From Oscillospiraceae bacterium (lineage in GTDB: Bacteria > Bacillota > Clostridia > Oscillospirales > Acutalibacteraceae): a DNA stretch of 64,000 nt. A model generated the notes under the pieces. That model saw only the letters and a list, made by a program, of their open reading frames with translations, was not told the DNA's origin and did no database searches. The stretch covers positions 1 to 64,000 of the forward strand of contig JAFLUM010000007.1 in the NCBI GenBank assembly GCA_022508805.1. Direction: 5' to 3'. Below are positions 10,657 through 21,187 of this stretch, in pieces; positions within the stretch are counted from its first letter, which is position 1; every line of letters starts with the position of its first letter. Both the position numbers and the translations under genes were made by a program.

Positions 10657-10726
10657 CTGTCCGTACGCAAACAAGATCAAGGCATTTATACTAAAGTTGA
10701 AAAAACGAAATTTGCAGTAAAAATCA

Positions 10727-10755
10727 TTGAAGGAAATGTTAATTTATGTTAGAAT
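10727..10755 (+). promoter_or_regulatory. Candidate sigma-A promoter upstream of the V-ATPase operon
   Basis: TTGAAG - 17 nt - TAGAAT. Confidence 0.4.
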
Positions 10756-10887
10756 AATTACAAATAGGCATCTCGCCTTTGAGATTATTGGACCGTTTCA
10801 GCGGTCGACATATTTTGCACATCTTTTTTACGTACAATATGATAAAGTGTTTACATATAAATTGAATTCTGAAAAGGAGAAAGCCTT

Positions 10888-11508
10888 ATGGAAATACAAT
10901 TACAAGAACTCATTAATCAGATCAAAAACGACGGTGTGGCAGCTGCAGAGACCGAAGCAAGGTCCATTGTCGATGCCGCAAAGTCCGAAGCGGACAAACT
11001 CGTTGCCGATGCGCAGGCACAGGCAGATAAGATTTTGGCTGATGCTAAGGTCGAAAATGAACGAATGGTGAAATCGAGCGAGGATGCGATCCGTCAGGCA
11101 GGACGTAATCTGCTTATATCCTTTAGGGAAAGTGTAGCAAGAGAGCTTAAATCTATCGTAGGTGAAAATGTAAAGTCGGTATATTCCTCTGAGTCTTTAG
11201 CACAGTTGATCATAAATGTTGTTGAATCCTGGGCGAACAGACCGGATGCAGAAGAAATAACAGTCATTTTGAACAGCGATGATTTAAAGGTTCTTGAAAA
11301 CACCTTGCTTACAGCTCTTAAAGATAGAATGTTAAAGGGACTTACACTGAAAGCAAACGATAATTTTGACGGGGGCTTCCGCATTACCGCGGGTGACAGC
11401 GGAGCCTATTACGATTACTCTGCCGAGGCTGTTGTAGATATGCTGTCAAATTATCTCAGTCCCAAGGTCGCCGAGCTTTTGAAAGAGGCAGAAAAAGAGG
11501 CAGAATAA
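10888..11508 (+). CDS. atpE: V-type ATP synthase subunit E
   Basis: Long N-terminal helix AAETEARSIVDAAKSEADKLVADAQAQADKILADAK; position at head of V-ATPase operon. Confidence 0.8.
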   Translation: MEIQLQELINQIKNDGVAAAETEARSIVDAAKSEADKLVADAQAQADKILADAKVENERMVKSSEDAIRQAGRNLLISFRESVARELKSIVGENVKSVYSSESLAQLIINVVESWANRPDAEEITVILNSDDLKVLENTLLTALKDRMLKGLTLKANDNFDGGFRITAGDSGAYYDYSAEAVVDMLSNYLSPKVAELLKEAEKEAE

Positions 11509-11510
11509 TT

Positions 11511-12065
11511 ATGGCTGAATATTATTTAATTTCACAGTTGCCGTCTTTAGACGGAATCGGTGAGAATATGCCGCTCCCCATTACAGAAGATCGGTTTTTA
11601 GAGCTGTGCAACCGCTTTTTAGGAAAAAAAGCACGGAACGAAATGAAAAACCTGACTCTCTTGCCGCCGAAAAGTTGTGAATATTCAGGTTCGGCATTGC
11701 TTAAAGCTTGGAACGAAAGCGAAAGAAATCTGCGGCTTGCTCTCGGTAAGGTCCGAGCCGAGAAGATGAAAAAGCCATTTGATGCAGAAAATCGGGTTCT
11801 GCCTATAGAGTATACTAAGGTGGCAAGCACGGCAATAGAAATGGATAATCCGATGGAAGCGGAGAAATTTCTTAACCGTTACCGTTTGGAGCTTTTGGAA
11901 ACGCTCAGACCGACGGATAACTTTTCGGAGGATTTTGTCTTTTATTATGGGCTTAAGCTGAAGCTGATACTGCGCATAAGGCAGTTCGATGCGGATGCAG
12001 GAAAAGCCGCATACAAAAATATTTACAACTCCATTTTAAACGGAGATAGGTTGGAGGCTATGTGA
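11511..12065 (+). CDS. DUF2764 family protein (V-ATPase operon; probable subunit C-like)
   Basis: MAEYYLISQLPSLDGIGENMPLPITEDRFLELC...; between E and A subunit genes as in spirochaete/Bacteroidetes/Chlamydia-type operons. Confidence 0.75.
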   Translation: MAEYYLISQLPSLDGIGENMPLPITEDRFLELCNRFLGKKARNEMKNLTLLPPKSCEYSGSALLKAWNESERNLRLALGKVRAEKMKKPFDAENRVLPIEYTKVASTAIEMDNPMEAEKFLNRYRLELLETLRPTDNFSEDFVFYYGLKLKLILRIRQFDADAGKAAYKNIYNSILNGDRLEAM

Positions 12066-13834
12066 TGACCGAAAATACAGGAAAGGTTGTAAGCATTAAC
12101 GGAAACCTGGTGTCGGTTGAATTTGACGGCAGTGTTTCTATGAATGAAATATGCTTTGTTAAAGTAGCTGATACTGCGCTAAAAAGCGAGGTTATCCGTA
12201 TACGGGGCAACATTGCGCAAATACAGGTTTACGAAATGACCGATGGCATAAAGTGCGGAGATGAGGTCGAATTTACGGGAGATATGCTGTCTGCGGAGCT
12301 CGGTCCGGGTCTTCTCGGTCAGATATACGACGGACTTCAGAACCCGTTGCCGGTATTGGCTCAGCAGGCGGGTTGGTTTTTGGAACGCGGAATTTATGCA
12401 GACGGACTGGATGTCGGGAAAAAGTGGGAATTCACCCCGACTAGTAAGGTCGGTGACACCCTGCGCGCAGGCGAATATATCGGAACGGTTCCCGAAGGTC
12501 CGTTTACGCACAAAATCTTTATTCCCTTTTATCTGCTTGGAAGCTATACATTAAAATCAATTGCAGAAAAAGGCAAATATACGGTAAAAGAAACCGTTGC
12601 GGTCATAACTGATGAACGCGGTCGGGACATCTCTGTATCCATGTCATTTAAGTGGCCTGTTAAGCGTGCTGTAAAATGTTACAGCGAAAGATTGGCCCCG
12701 ATAGAAACAATGGAAACGAAGGTGCGCCTTATTGACTCTTTCTTTCCCGTGGCGAAAGGCGGCACCTATTGCACTCCCGGACCCTTCGGCGCAGGTAAAA
12801 CCGTATTACAGCATACCACTTCAAAATATGCCGATGTGGATATCGTAATAATTGCCGCCTGCGGAGAGCGTGCGGGAGAGGTTGTGGAAACATTAACCGA
12901 GTTTCCGGAGCTTACAGATCCCAAAACAGGCCGTTCTCTTATGGAACGCACCATTATTATCTGTAATACCTCGTCTATGCCGGTTGCGTCCCGTGAGGCA
13001 TCGGTTTACACTTCGGTAACACTTGCCGAATATTACCGTCAGATGGGACTGAATGTTCTGCTTTTGGCAGACTCAACATCCCGTTGGGCGCAGGCTCTCA
13101 GAGAAATGTCCGGCAGACTTGAAGAGATCCCCGGCGAAGAGGCCTTCCCCGCCTACCTGGAATCCTATATTGCGGCATTTTATGAAAGAGCAGGCTACGT
13201 TCGTTTGCCTGACGGAAGCACGGGATCTGTTACCATCGGCGGTACGGTCTCCCCTGCCGGCGGAAACTTTGAAGAACCGGTAACGCAAGCTACCTTAAAG
13301 GTCGTCGGCGCCTTCCATGGCTTGTCACGTGAACGCTCGGACGCAAGAAAGTATCCTGCGATCGACCCGCTTATTTCCTGGTCCAAATATAAAAGTGTTA
13401 TTGACGGTAAAAAATCAGAATTTTGCAAAAACATTCTCCGTCACGGAGATGAAATCGGTTCGATGATGAAGGTTGTCGGTGAAGACGGCACTACTCTTTC
13501 CGATTATATAATCTATTTGAAAGCAGAAATGCTGGATGCGGTATATCTGCAGCAAAACTCTTTTGATTTAGTTGATGCAAACTGCGGTACTTTGCGGCAA
13601 CGGTATGTTACGGATAAGCTTATCCGTATTTTGGGCAGTGATTATACAATAGATAAGAAAGATGATGCCCGCGGTTTCTTTAACCGTATGCGTCAGAAGT
13701 TTATCGATTGGAATTACACAGAATTCGAAAGCGATGATTTCAAAAGGGCTGAGTCCGAAATCGATACACTCTACAAAGAAGGCAACGGTAAGCTCGGAAG
13801 CGTCGCAGAGCGCTTATTAAAGGACGGTGAGTGA
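12062..13834 (+). CDS. atpA: V-type ATP synthase subunit A
   Basis: P-loop [66 protein letters not shown]. Confidence 0.97.
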   Translation: MMTENTGKVVSINGNLVSVEFDGSVSMNEICFVKVADTALKSEVIRIRGNIAQIQVYEMTDGIKCGDEVEFTGDMLSAELGPGLLGQIYDGLQNPLPVLAQQAGWFLERGIYADGLDVGKKWEFTPTSKVGDTLRAGEYIGTVPEGPFTHKIFIPFYLLGSYTLKSIAEKGKYTVKETVAVITDERGRDISVSMSFKWPVKRAVKCYSERLAPIETMETKVRLIDSFFPVAKGGTYCTPGPFGAGKTVLQHTTSKYADVDIVIIAACGERAGEVVETLTEFPELTDPKTGRSLMERTIIICNTSSMPVASREASVYTSVTLAEYYRQMGLNVLLLADSTSRWAQALREMSGRLEEIPGEEAFPAYLESYIAAFYERAGYVRLPDGSTGSVTIGGTVSPAGGNFEEPVTQATLKVVGAFHGLSRERSDARKYPAIDPLISWSKYKSVIDGKKSEFCKNILRHGDEIGSMMKVVGEDGTTLSDYIIYLKAEMLDAVYLQQNSFDLVDANCGTLRQRYVTDKLIRILGSDYTIDKKDDARGFFNRMRQKFIDWNYTEFESDDFKRAESEIDTLYKEGNGKLGSVAERLLKDGE

Positions 13835-15132
13835 GTATGAATAAAGTTTATAACCGAATTGAATCTATCACCGGCAATGTTATTACCGTACGGGCCCGGG
13901 GCGTTCAATACAAAGAATTGGCTCAAATAAATACACGCTTCGGTAAATCACTTGCACAGGTTAATAAAATCGAAGGTGATATTGTTTCCCTGCAGGTGTT
14001 CGCGGGCGGTCAGGGCGTTTCCACGGGAGATGAAGTCCGCTTTTTGGGTCACGAAATGCGGGTGTCCTTTAGTGAAGACCTATTGGGTCGCATATTTAAC
14101 GGCTCAGGTGAACCGAGAGATAAAGGTCCGGCACTTACAGAGAATATGAAATCCATCGGCGGACCTTCAGTTAATCCTACCAAACGTATTCTCGCCAACC
14201 GAATGATGAGAACAAACATCCCTATGATCGATATGTTTAATACGTTGGTCGTTTCGCAGAAGCTGCCGATCTTCTCGATTTCGGGAGAACCGTATAATCA
14301 GCTTCTCGCCCGTATTGCCATGCAGGCGGGCGCCGATGTGATCGTGCTCGGCGGTATGGGACTTAAATATGATGATTTTCTCTATTTTAAGGATGAGCTT
14401 TCAAAGGGCGGGGCGCTCAGTAAGACGGTTATGTTTATTCACACCGCTTCCGATCCTACGGTTGAGTGCATGATGATCCCCGATATGGTATTGGCTGTTG
14501 CAGAGCAGTTCGCTTTGCAGAATAAGGATGTATTGGTTCTTCTCACTGATATGACCAACTTCGCCGATGCCATGAAGGAGATAGCGATTACGCAGGAACA
14601 GGTACCTTCCAACCGCGGATATCCGGGTGACCTTTATTCTCAGCTTGCAGCCCGTTACGAAAAAGCTGTTGACTTTGCAGATTCAGGCTCGGTTACCGTT
14701 TTAGCTGTTACCACCATGCCGGGCGATGACGTAACGCATCCTGTCCCGGATAATACCGGATATATCACAGAAGGGCAGTATTATCTTAAAGGCGGTCGAA
14801 TTGAACCCTTTGGCTCACTTTCCCGACTGAAACAAAATGTAAACGGTAAAACACGAAGAGACCATAGAGCGCTTATGGATGCTATGATCCGTTTGTACTC
14901 CTCATATAAGGAAACTCTTGAAAAGAAAAGCATGGGCTTTTCTATGAGTGGGTGGGATGAAAAGCTGCTGAAGTACGGTGTGCTTTTCGAGAACAAGCTT
15001 ATGGACCTGTCGGTTAATCTGCCGCTTGAAGAGGCTCTTGATTTAGGCTGGGAGATTTTAGCCGATTGCTTTAGTAAAGATGAAACCGGAATCAAGTCAG
15101 ACCTTACTGATGAATTTTGGCCCGTGAGGTAA
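13831..15132 (+). CDS. atpB: V-type ATP synthase subunit B
   Basis: [67 protein letters not shown]. Confidence 0.97.
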   Translation: MSMNKVYNRIESITGNVITVRARGVQYKELAQINTRFGKSLAQVNKIEGDIVSLQVFAGGQGVSTGDEVRFLGHEMRVSFSEDLLGRIFNGSGEPRDKGPALTENMKSIGGPSVNPTKRILANRMMRTNIPMIDMFNTLVVSQKLPIFSISGEPYNQLLARIAMQAGADVIVLGGMGLKYDDFLYFKDELSKGGALSKTVMFIHTASDPTVECMMIPDMVLAVAEQFALQNKDVLVLLTDMTNFADAMKEIAITQEQVPSNRGYPGDLYSQLAARYEKAVDFADSGSVTVLAVTTMPGDDVTHPVPDNTGYITEGQYYLKGGRIEPFGSLSRLKQNVNGKTRRDHRALMDAMIRLYSSYKETLEKKSMGFSMSGWDEKLLKYGVLFENKLMDLSVNLPLEEALDLGWEILADCFSKDETGIKSDLTDEFWPVR

Positions 15133-15146
15133 GGAGGACTGTAATT

Positions 15147-15779
15147 TTGGCAAAAATCAAGCTAACCAAAAATGAGTTAAAGGTACAAAAGGACGCACTT
15201 AAAATGTACCGGAGATATTTGCCTACACTGACTCTTAAAAAGCAACAGCTCCAAGCGGAAATTCGTACTATCGAAGCCAAAGCGAGATCAGTAAGAAAAG
15301 AAAAAGAAGATCTTGAAAAAGGCTTTAGAGATTGGATCGCTGTTTTCAGCGAAAAAGATGCTTTTCCCGAAGGGATAATTACCGTAAGCAATATTCGCAA
15401 AGGAATCGGTAATATTGCAGGCGTTACAATTCCGACCTTTGACGGAGCGGATTTCTCCAGAGGCGATTATGATCTGTATGAAACTCCCCTTTGGGTGGAT
15501 ATCGCTGCAAATCATATGGAGAGGGCAATGCTGCTTGATCTGGAGGCGGAAGTGTTGGATGAGCAGGTCAGACTTTTAGAGGCAGAGCTTCTTGCAACAT
15601 CTCAAAGAGTCAACCTGTTTGAAAAGGTTAAAATCCCTGAGGCAGAGGAAAATATCAGAAAAATATCGATATATTTGGCAGACCAACAGGTCAGTGCCGT
15701 AGTGCGTTCTAAAATATCAAAACGCAAGATAGCCCTTCGTAATGCTGAGGTTTCCGAAAGGCAGGTTTATTCGCCATGA
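15147..15779 (+). CDS. atpD: V-type ATP synthase subunit D (TTG start preceded by AAGGAGG)
   Basis: MAKIKLTKNELKVQKDALKMYRRYLPTLTLKKQQLQ; ORF track start 15117 lies inside subunit B and lacks an RBS. Confidence 0.88.
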   Translation: MAKIKLTKNELKVQKDALKMYRRYLPTLTLKKQQLQAEIRTIEAKARSVRKEKEDLEKGFRDWIAVFSEKDAFPEGIITVSNIRKGIGNIAGVTIPTFDGADFSRGDYDLYETPLWVDIAANHMERAMLLDLEAEVLDEQVRLLEAELLATSQRVNLFEKVKIPEAEENIRKISIYLADQQVSAVVRSKISKRKIALRNAEVSERQVYSP

Positions 15780-17716
15780 TCGTGCCTATGAAAAAAGTAT
15801 CTCTCATAATCATGGGAGACAAAAAAGCAGAAACACTTAAAGAACTCCGCAAATTGGGAATTGTTCATATTGAAATAACCGAAGGCTCAGGTGAAAGACT
15901 CGGCGAACTGAAAGAAGAGATATCCCTACTTGAAAACGCGGTTTTCACCGTAGGGAAAAATAAAAAAGCGGAAGAAAAGGATATAAATGCTTCCCAAGCG
16001 CTGTCTGTTGCAAGAGAAATTATTTCTCTTGCCGAGGAAAAAAAGGCGTGTCACTCAGAACGAATTGCCCTTAATGCAGAGCTTGATCGGCTGAAAAGCT
16101 GGGGTGAGCTTGACCCGCACAGCATCACTGACTTAGCTTCAAAGGGCATTGATATTTCATTTTATGAGATGCCGAAAGCCGAATACGAAGGTTTGAGTGA
16201 CGGTGTAAGAACTGTGAGGTTGGATTCAAATAAATCCTCCGTTAAATTCTTGTTGCTCAAATCTGATCTTGATAGCGAAGATGAGACTGCCCAAGCCTTG
16301 CGCAATTACCGATTGGAGTTGCCGCAGCTTTCTACCGCTGAAACGGCAAAAAAAATTGACGAGCTCAACTCCCGTATTAAAACAATAGACGAACAAATTA
16401 CTTCCTATGCAGGCTATGCCGAGAGCATGAAAAAGGCAATAAAGTCACTTAAAAAGGAAGTCGAATTTGAAGTTTACGCTACGGGTATGGGGAATGAAAA
16501 CCTATCAACCGATGAGAACAAAGCAGTTTCTGTGGCATATTTCAAAGGATATATTGAGGCAGAGAATCTTGACAAACTGCAACAGACAGCCAAGAAAAAT
16601 TCCTGGGGACTTCTTGTGGAGGATCCGTGTGAGGAAGATAATGTTCCTACCAAGCTGAAAAATAATAAGTTTGTCAGTCTTATCTATCCGTTGACCGACT
16701 TTTTGGGTACTGTCCCCGGATATTTTGAGTATGACATTTCCGGTTGGTTTTTAGTATTTATACTCATATTTTTTGGAATTATCTTCGGGGACGGCGGCTA
16801 CGGACTGCTGACATGTACTGTTGCGGCTGTACTGATTATAAAATCGGTTGTTTCAAAAAAGACGATCTCACCCGCCGTTTTGCTTATAGGGCTTTTCGGA
16901 TTGTCGACGGTACTGTTCGGAACTCTTACCTGCACATGGTTTGGGCTTTCTCCCGAGCAGCTGCCGCATTGGCTCAAGAGTTTATCGATACCTGTAATTT
17001 CAAATGTTTATGCCGACAGGATCTGGCATCCGTTCTGGACAGAGGGCGAAATAGGGCTTACGACCGCGCAAAATTTACAGATATTTTGTTTTTCGTTGGC
17101 TCTTATACAGTTGACAGTAGCGCATATAAAGTGTTCCGTGAGAAATAAAAGCTCGGTTAAAATGCTCGGTGATATAGGCTCAATATTACAGCTTTTGGGA
17201 ATTTATTATTTAGTACTTAGCCTTGTAGTAAACTCTGAGGTGTTCAGTTTCGGGCTTACAATAGGCGGTATTCCCATCGGTACGGTCGCTATCGCTTTAA
17301 TAGGAATAGGCTTCTGTTTGAGCTTTGTGTTTTCAAACTACGAAGGAAGTATTGTGAAGTCTATACTTTCAAGTCTTACCAACATCGTTTCGGTTTTGCT
17401 TGGCGTAGTCAATGTGTTTTCAGACATAGTTTCGTATATACGCCTTTGGGCTGTGGGTCTTGCGGGCGCCGCAATATCCTCAACCGTAAACGAGCTTGCG
17501 GGACCGTTGTTCGGAAACTTTCTGTTTATGATAGTCGCCATCGTTATTTTAGTGTTTGGTCACGGACTTAATATGATATTAAATATTCTGTCTGTTATCG
17601 TTCACGGAATCAGGCTGAACACATTGGAATTTTCATCACATTTAAATATGTCCTGGAGCGGACATAAATTCAAGCCTTTCAATGAAGAAATTGATTATAA
17701 AGGAGAATTATTATGA
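15776..17716 (+). CDS. atpI: V-type ATP synthase subunit I
   Basis: 646 aa, N-terminal soluble coiled coil plus about 7 TM C-terminal domain; IIFGDGGYGLLT, SYIRLWAVGLAGAAIS, GHGLNMILNILSVIVHGIRLNTLEFSSH. Confidence 0.95.
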   Translation: MIVPMKKVSLIIMGDKKAETLKELRKLGIVHIEITEGSGERLGELKEEISLLENAVFTVGKNKKAEEKDINASQALSVAREIISLAEEKKACHSERIALNAELDRLKSWGELDPHSITDLASKGIDISFYEMPKAEYEGLSDGVRTVRLDSNKSSVKFLLLKSDLDSEDETAQALRNYRLELPQLSTAETAKKIDELNSRIKTIDEQITSYAGYAESMKKAIKSLKKEVEFEVYATGMGNENLSTDENKAVSVAYFKGYIEAENLDKLQQTAKKNSWGLLVEDPCEEDNVPTKLKNNKFVSLIYPLTDFLGTVPGYFEYDISGWFLVFILIFFGIIFGDGGYGLLTCTVAAVLIIKSVVSKKTISPAVLLIGLFGLSTVLFGTLTCTWFGLSPEQLPHWLKSLSIPVISNVYADRIWHPFWTEGEIGLTTAQNLQIFCFSLALIQLTVAHIKCSVRNKSSVKMLGDIGSILQLLGIYYLVLSLVVNSEVFSFGLTIGGIPIGTVAIALIGIGFCLSFVFSNYEGSIVKSILSSLTNIVSVLLGVVNVFSDIVSYIRLWAVGLAGAAISSTVNELAGPLFGNFLFMIVAIVILVFGHGLNMILNILSVIVHGIRLNTLEFSSHLNMSWSGHKFKPFNEEIDYKGELL

Positions 17717-18138
17717 ACTTAGGATCATTAGGAACAGCGTTAGTTATGGGAATTGCCGCAATCGGTTCAGCAATCGGTATCGGCATTGCAGGCCAGGCAT
17801 CAATTGGCTCGTGGAAGAAGTGCTATATGAATAATAAAGCGGCTCCTTTCATCCTTACCGTTTTTGCCGGTGCTCCCCTTACACAGACAATTTACGGTTT
17901 TCTTTTGATGCAACAGATGAAGGCATCGGCTGCTGATCCCGCATTTTTGCTTGGTCTCGGAATCGCCTCCGGTGTGGCTATGGCATTATCGGCTGTTTTC
18001 CAAGGTAAGGCAGGCGCTGCCGGTGCGGATGCATTAGCTGAAACCGGAAAGGGCTTCTCTCAGTACATCACCGTTGTCGGACTTTGCGAAACCGTTGCAT
18101 TGTTCGCACTTGTTTTCAGCATGGTGGCATTGGGATAA
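17713..18138 (+). CDS. atpK: V-type ATP synthase subunit K (rotor proteolipid)
   Basis: Four TM helices; APLTQTIYGF, AVFQGKAGAAG, LCETVALFALV. Confidence 0.95.
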   Translation: MNLGSLGTALVMGIAAIGSAIGIGIAGQASIGSWKKCYMNNKAAPFILTVFAGAPLTQTIYGFLLMQQMKASAADPAFLLGLGIASGVAMALSAVFQGKAGAAGADALAETGKGFSQYITVVGLCETVALFALVFSMVALG

Positions 18139-18152
18139 ATTCAAAAAAATTG

Positions 18153-18207
18153 AAACACCTATTGAAATCCGAACTTCCGTGGTTTGGACAACAATAGGTG
18201 TTTTGTT
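18153..18207 (+). terminator. Terminator at end of V-ATPase operon
   Basis: AACACCTATTG...CAATAGGTGTTTTG. Confidence 0.65.
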
Positions 18208-18234
18208 ATTTATCTCTTAATATATAAGAATGCA

Positions 18235-19764
18235 TTAAATTTCTTCGGCGTTCTTTTTTGCTTCCTCGGCAAGTCTTGCGGCCTCTTGGGCTTCTGCTTC
18301 AGCTTTTCTCGCTTCTTCCTCAGCCTTTTCAATGTCACGTCTGATTTTTTCTTCTTTTTCGGCTTCCTTTTCAGCCTTTTCTGCCTCTTTTTTAGCCCTC
18401 TCGGCTTCCTTTTTAGCTTTTTCCTCGGCTTCTTTCTTAGCCTTTTCAGCTTCTTTCCTTAATTTTTCAGCTTCTCTTTTAGCTTTTTCTTCGGCTTCTT
18501 TTTCGGCTTTTTCAGCCTCTTTCTTTAATCTTTCGGCTTCCTTTTTAGCCTTTTCTTCAGCTTCTTTTTCGGCCCTCTCAGCTTCTCTTTTAGCCTTTTC
18601 TTCGGCCTCTTTTTCGGCCTTTTCAGCCTCTTTCTTTAATCTTTCAGCTTCCCTTTTGGCTTTTTCGGCTTTTTGAAGCTTTTTCTGGGCTTCACGCTCA
18701 GCCTTTTTCGCCTTTTCCTCGGCCTCCTTGCGAAGCTTCTCTCTTTCCTTAGATTCAGCAAATTTAGCTTCACGTTCCTGACGTTCTATCTTGATTTCTT
18801 CCATATCAAGATCATCTGTACCGCCGTCACGCCAGGTGTGTATGATTTCGGGCTCTTCAAATATCTCGTCAAGTTTCTTGATAAACGGAACAATTTCTCC
18901 GAAGTCAAGGGCTCTGTGGTCAAAGGCTATGCAAAGCGGCATTACCTGGCGGATAGCGATCTCCTTTTCGCCTGCCTCGTTTACGATAACAACGGGCTTA
19001 TCCTGAACTGCGCCCAGAGCAATAGCGCAAACCTGAGGCGGAACTATCTCAAGCAGGCAGGTTGCTCCCCTTTGCTGACGGTAGGTAGAGCCTATATTTG
19101 AAACGGTTATGGTTCCCTGCTCAATATCGTGCTTTGTGAGCCTGTCTGTCTCGGGTATAGCCTCATAAGCCTTCTTTGCCTTGCCCGAAAGAGTTTTCAC
19201 CTTGTGCTTGCCCGTTTTTGAGCCTATCAGACGGTAGATAGTCTGCTTGATCTTGCCTTGCTTTAACGCTGTAAGGGTGTTGTCAAGGGAAACGTCGAAC
19301 ATTACCTCGTTTAAGTCCGTATTTTTAACTCTTCGGTTTACATCGGCAATATAGTCTACCATTTGATCAAGGGTTTTGCTTTCAAAATTATGGAGGTTAA
19401 TGGTCATCATCTCACCGTTTGGCAAAACCATAGGCATAGATATGTTAATATCCTCAAATGTGTGAATTTCGCCTCTTACAAGCTTTCGGTCGAAATTGAT
19501 ATATGCGTTCATTGCAGGGTCAGCCTTCAGACCCTCAACAATGATTTTTAGCATAAGGGTGTTGAGGGTGACTTTATCCTCGGGAGCACAGTTTTCGTTA
19601 AGACGCTTATATTCAATCATAAATTCGGTAACGTCGGGCTCGTAGTTGTATGTCACGTGTGGGATAGTTTCCCAGCTTTCAGCCGTCATATTGGCTACGA
19701 TTTTTCTTTGAATACCGAAGTGAGTAGTTCCGGTCTTTTTTAAGCCGTTTTTATTTTTTGCCAT
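18235..19764 (-). CDS. 2-oxoacid dehydrogenase E2 acyltransferase-like catalytic domain fused to about 180-aa charged repeat helix
   Basis: N-terminal ~320 aa: TLNTLMLKIIVEGLKADPAMNAYIN, GTITVSNIGSTYRQQRGATCLLEIVPPQVCAIALGA, IAFDHRALDFGEIVPFIKKLDEI; C-term KKEAEKAEKEAEEKAKREAE repeats; no lipoyl domain. Confidence 0.85.
   Translation of the reverse strand: MAKNKNGLKKTGTTHFGIQRKIVANMTAESWETIPHVTYNYEPDVTEFMIEYKRLNENCAPEDKVTLNTLMLKIIVEGLKADPAMNAYINFDRKLVRGEIHTFEDINISMPMVLPNGEMMTINLHNFESKTLDQMVDYIADVNRRVKNTDLNEVMFDVSLDNTLTALKQGKIKQTIYRLIGSKTGKHKVKTLSGKAKKAYEAIPETDRLTKHDIEQGTITVSNIGSTYRQQRGATCLLEIVPPQVCAIALGAVQDKPVVIVNEAGEKEIAIRQVMPLCIAFDHRALDFGEIVPFIKKLDEIFEEPEIIHTWRDGGTDDLDMEEIKIERQEREAKFAESKEREKLRKEAEEKAKKAEREAQKKLQKAEKAKREAERLKKEAEKAEKEAEEKAKREAERAEKEAEEKAKKEAERLKKEAEKAEKEAEEKAKREAEKLRKEAEKAKKEAEEKAKKEAERAKKEAEKAEKEAEKEEKIRRDIEKAEEEARKAEAEAQEAARLAEEAKKNAEEI
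18270..18740. repeat. Degenerate tandem repeats encoding (K/R)EAEKAEKEAEEKAK helix
   Basis: Repetitive ttttcggcttctttctta/ttagccttttcagcttc units within the 3' part of the E2-like gene. Confidence 0.85.
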
Positions 19765-19995
19765 TATAAAGTCCTCCTTTATATAGGGTACAAAGCGTTA
19801 CGGTAAAATTCGTCCGTCTTTGCCGGTATGCCGAAAGGCAAAGGGACACAAAATGCTTGCATTTATTTTACCACAAAACAATGCCTAATGGAAATACAAT
19901 TTTGCAAAATTTATAAATCATACAGAAATTTTTTTGATTTTGTTAACGTCACAAAGCTGTCGCATACATTGAAACTGTTTTACATTTTTATTTTA

Positions 19996-20024
19996 AAAGG
20001 TTGTGCATTATCTGCACAACCTTT
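19996..20024 (-). terminator. Terminator of the Dlt-like cassette
   Basis: AAAGGTTGTGC attatct GCACAACCTTT next to stop of 20033..21187. Confidence 0.7.
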
Positions 20025-20032
20025 ATTTTGGC

Positions 20033-21187
20033 TTATAAATATTTTTCAATTTCTTTCATACATTTATAATCTTCGCGCACCTCTATGTTTTTTTTGTTTT
20101 CAATCAGCGAGAAACTATATTCGCTGAAAGCTTCATAATATTTTACACAGGTGTCCCATTCCTCTTTTTGTGAAGGAGTAAGAGTGCTTTCTGAAATTCC
20201 GTAATTCTCCTGTATATATCTGCCGAAATATTCGGTAAACTTCCTCTGACCGTAAATATTTAAATGATCAAAATTGTAAAAATCCGTGTTAACGTCAAGA
20301 CCTGTGTCATCAAAATTTCTTTCAAAGTTGATGTAGTCATACCCGTATTCAGCAATAATATCGCCGATCGTATTGCCTCTGTAAAATCTTGTAAGTGATT
20401 TTTGAGTAACTATATGAGGAAATCTTACAAAAACAATATTATCTATGTTTTCGGATTTACAGTATTCAAGACACTCTCTGAGGTATTGCTCCGCTTTTTC
20501 GTTTAAATCATTTCTTTTATCATTGTCTTTCAAGCTGCTGTTATAAACTTTTCCCTTTTCCTTATATATAACCGCCTTGCATTTTGCACCTTTCAGATAA
20601 TTATATCCCCTCACGGTACTCTGTATAATTGATAAATTCCATTTAAGGCCTTTCGGGAAATCGTTCCATACAGAATGGTACTTTATAATCGGCAGATAAT
20701 ATTCAAGCTGATTTTCGGTTACACATTCTGAGATAAACTCAACCTTATCGGAATCAAGAGGAATATTATCAACATAATTTCTGAAATTTGCCTCTTTTTC
20801 AAGATCCTCATCTTTGATGTAAAGCGCTCCGTTTACCTCAACCACTATGAGCTTCGGATGCTGTTCTTTTATTGCAGATTTTATTTGTGTTTTAAAATTC
20901 TGAACTATATTCGACTGTGTAGAAATAGGATAGCTTGTAAAGCCGAATTTTTCATACGCATAGCAGGAAGAAAAGTCTGCATAAATCTCGCTGGCACCTA
21001 TCAAAACCACATCAACAGAATCCTTATCCTCCAGATAAAATCCTTTTATACGTTCTCTGTTATGGTCAGCGTGACAAAGTACATATTCTTGAAGTACTCC
21101 CACACATAATACAACGGCAAGCAAAAGCGACATTATTTTGATTGCCCGTATAATATAAATTTTCATTTTCATATGAATACTCCTCAA
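20033..21187 (-). CDS. SGNH/GDSL-like (DltD-like) membrane-anchored protein, partner of MBOAT
   Basis: N-terminal TM; VVLIGASEIYADFS (GxS block) and FDHLNIYGQRKFTEYF (DxxH block); overlaps the MBOAT gene. Confidence 0.7.
   Translation of the reverse strand: MRSIHMKMKIYIIRAIKIMSLLLAVVLCVGVLQEYVLCHADHNRERIKGFYLEDKDSVDVVLIGASEIYADFSSCYAYEKFGFTSYPISTQSNIVQNFKTQIKSAIKEQHPKLIVVEVNGALYIKDEDLEKEANFRNYVDNIPLDSDKVEFISECVTENQLEYYLPIIKYHSVWNDFPKGLKWNLSIIQSTVRGYNYLKGAKCKAVIYKEKGKVYNSSLKDNDKRNDLNEKAEQYLRECLEYCKSENIDNIVFVRFPHIVTQKSLTRFYRGNTIGDIIAEYGYDYINFERNFDDTGLDVNTDFYNFDHLNIYGQRKFTEYFGRYIQENYGISESTLTPSQKEEWDTCVKYYEAFSEYSFSLIENKKNIEVREDYKCMKEIEKYL

Noticed and set aside
18332-18676. + strand ORF with FSASFLAFSA repeats
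   Set aside because: Antisense shadow of the KEAEKAEKEAEEK repeat in the E2-like gene.
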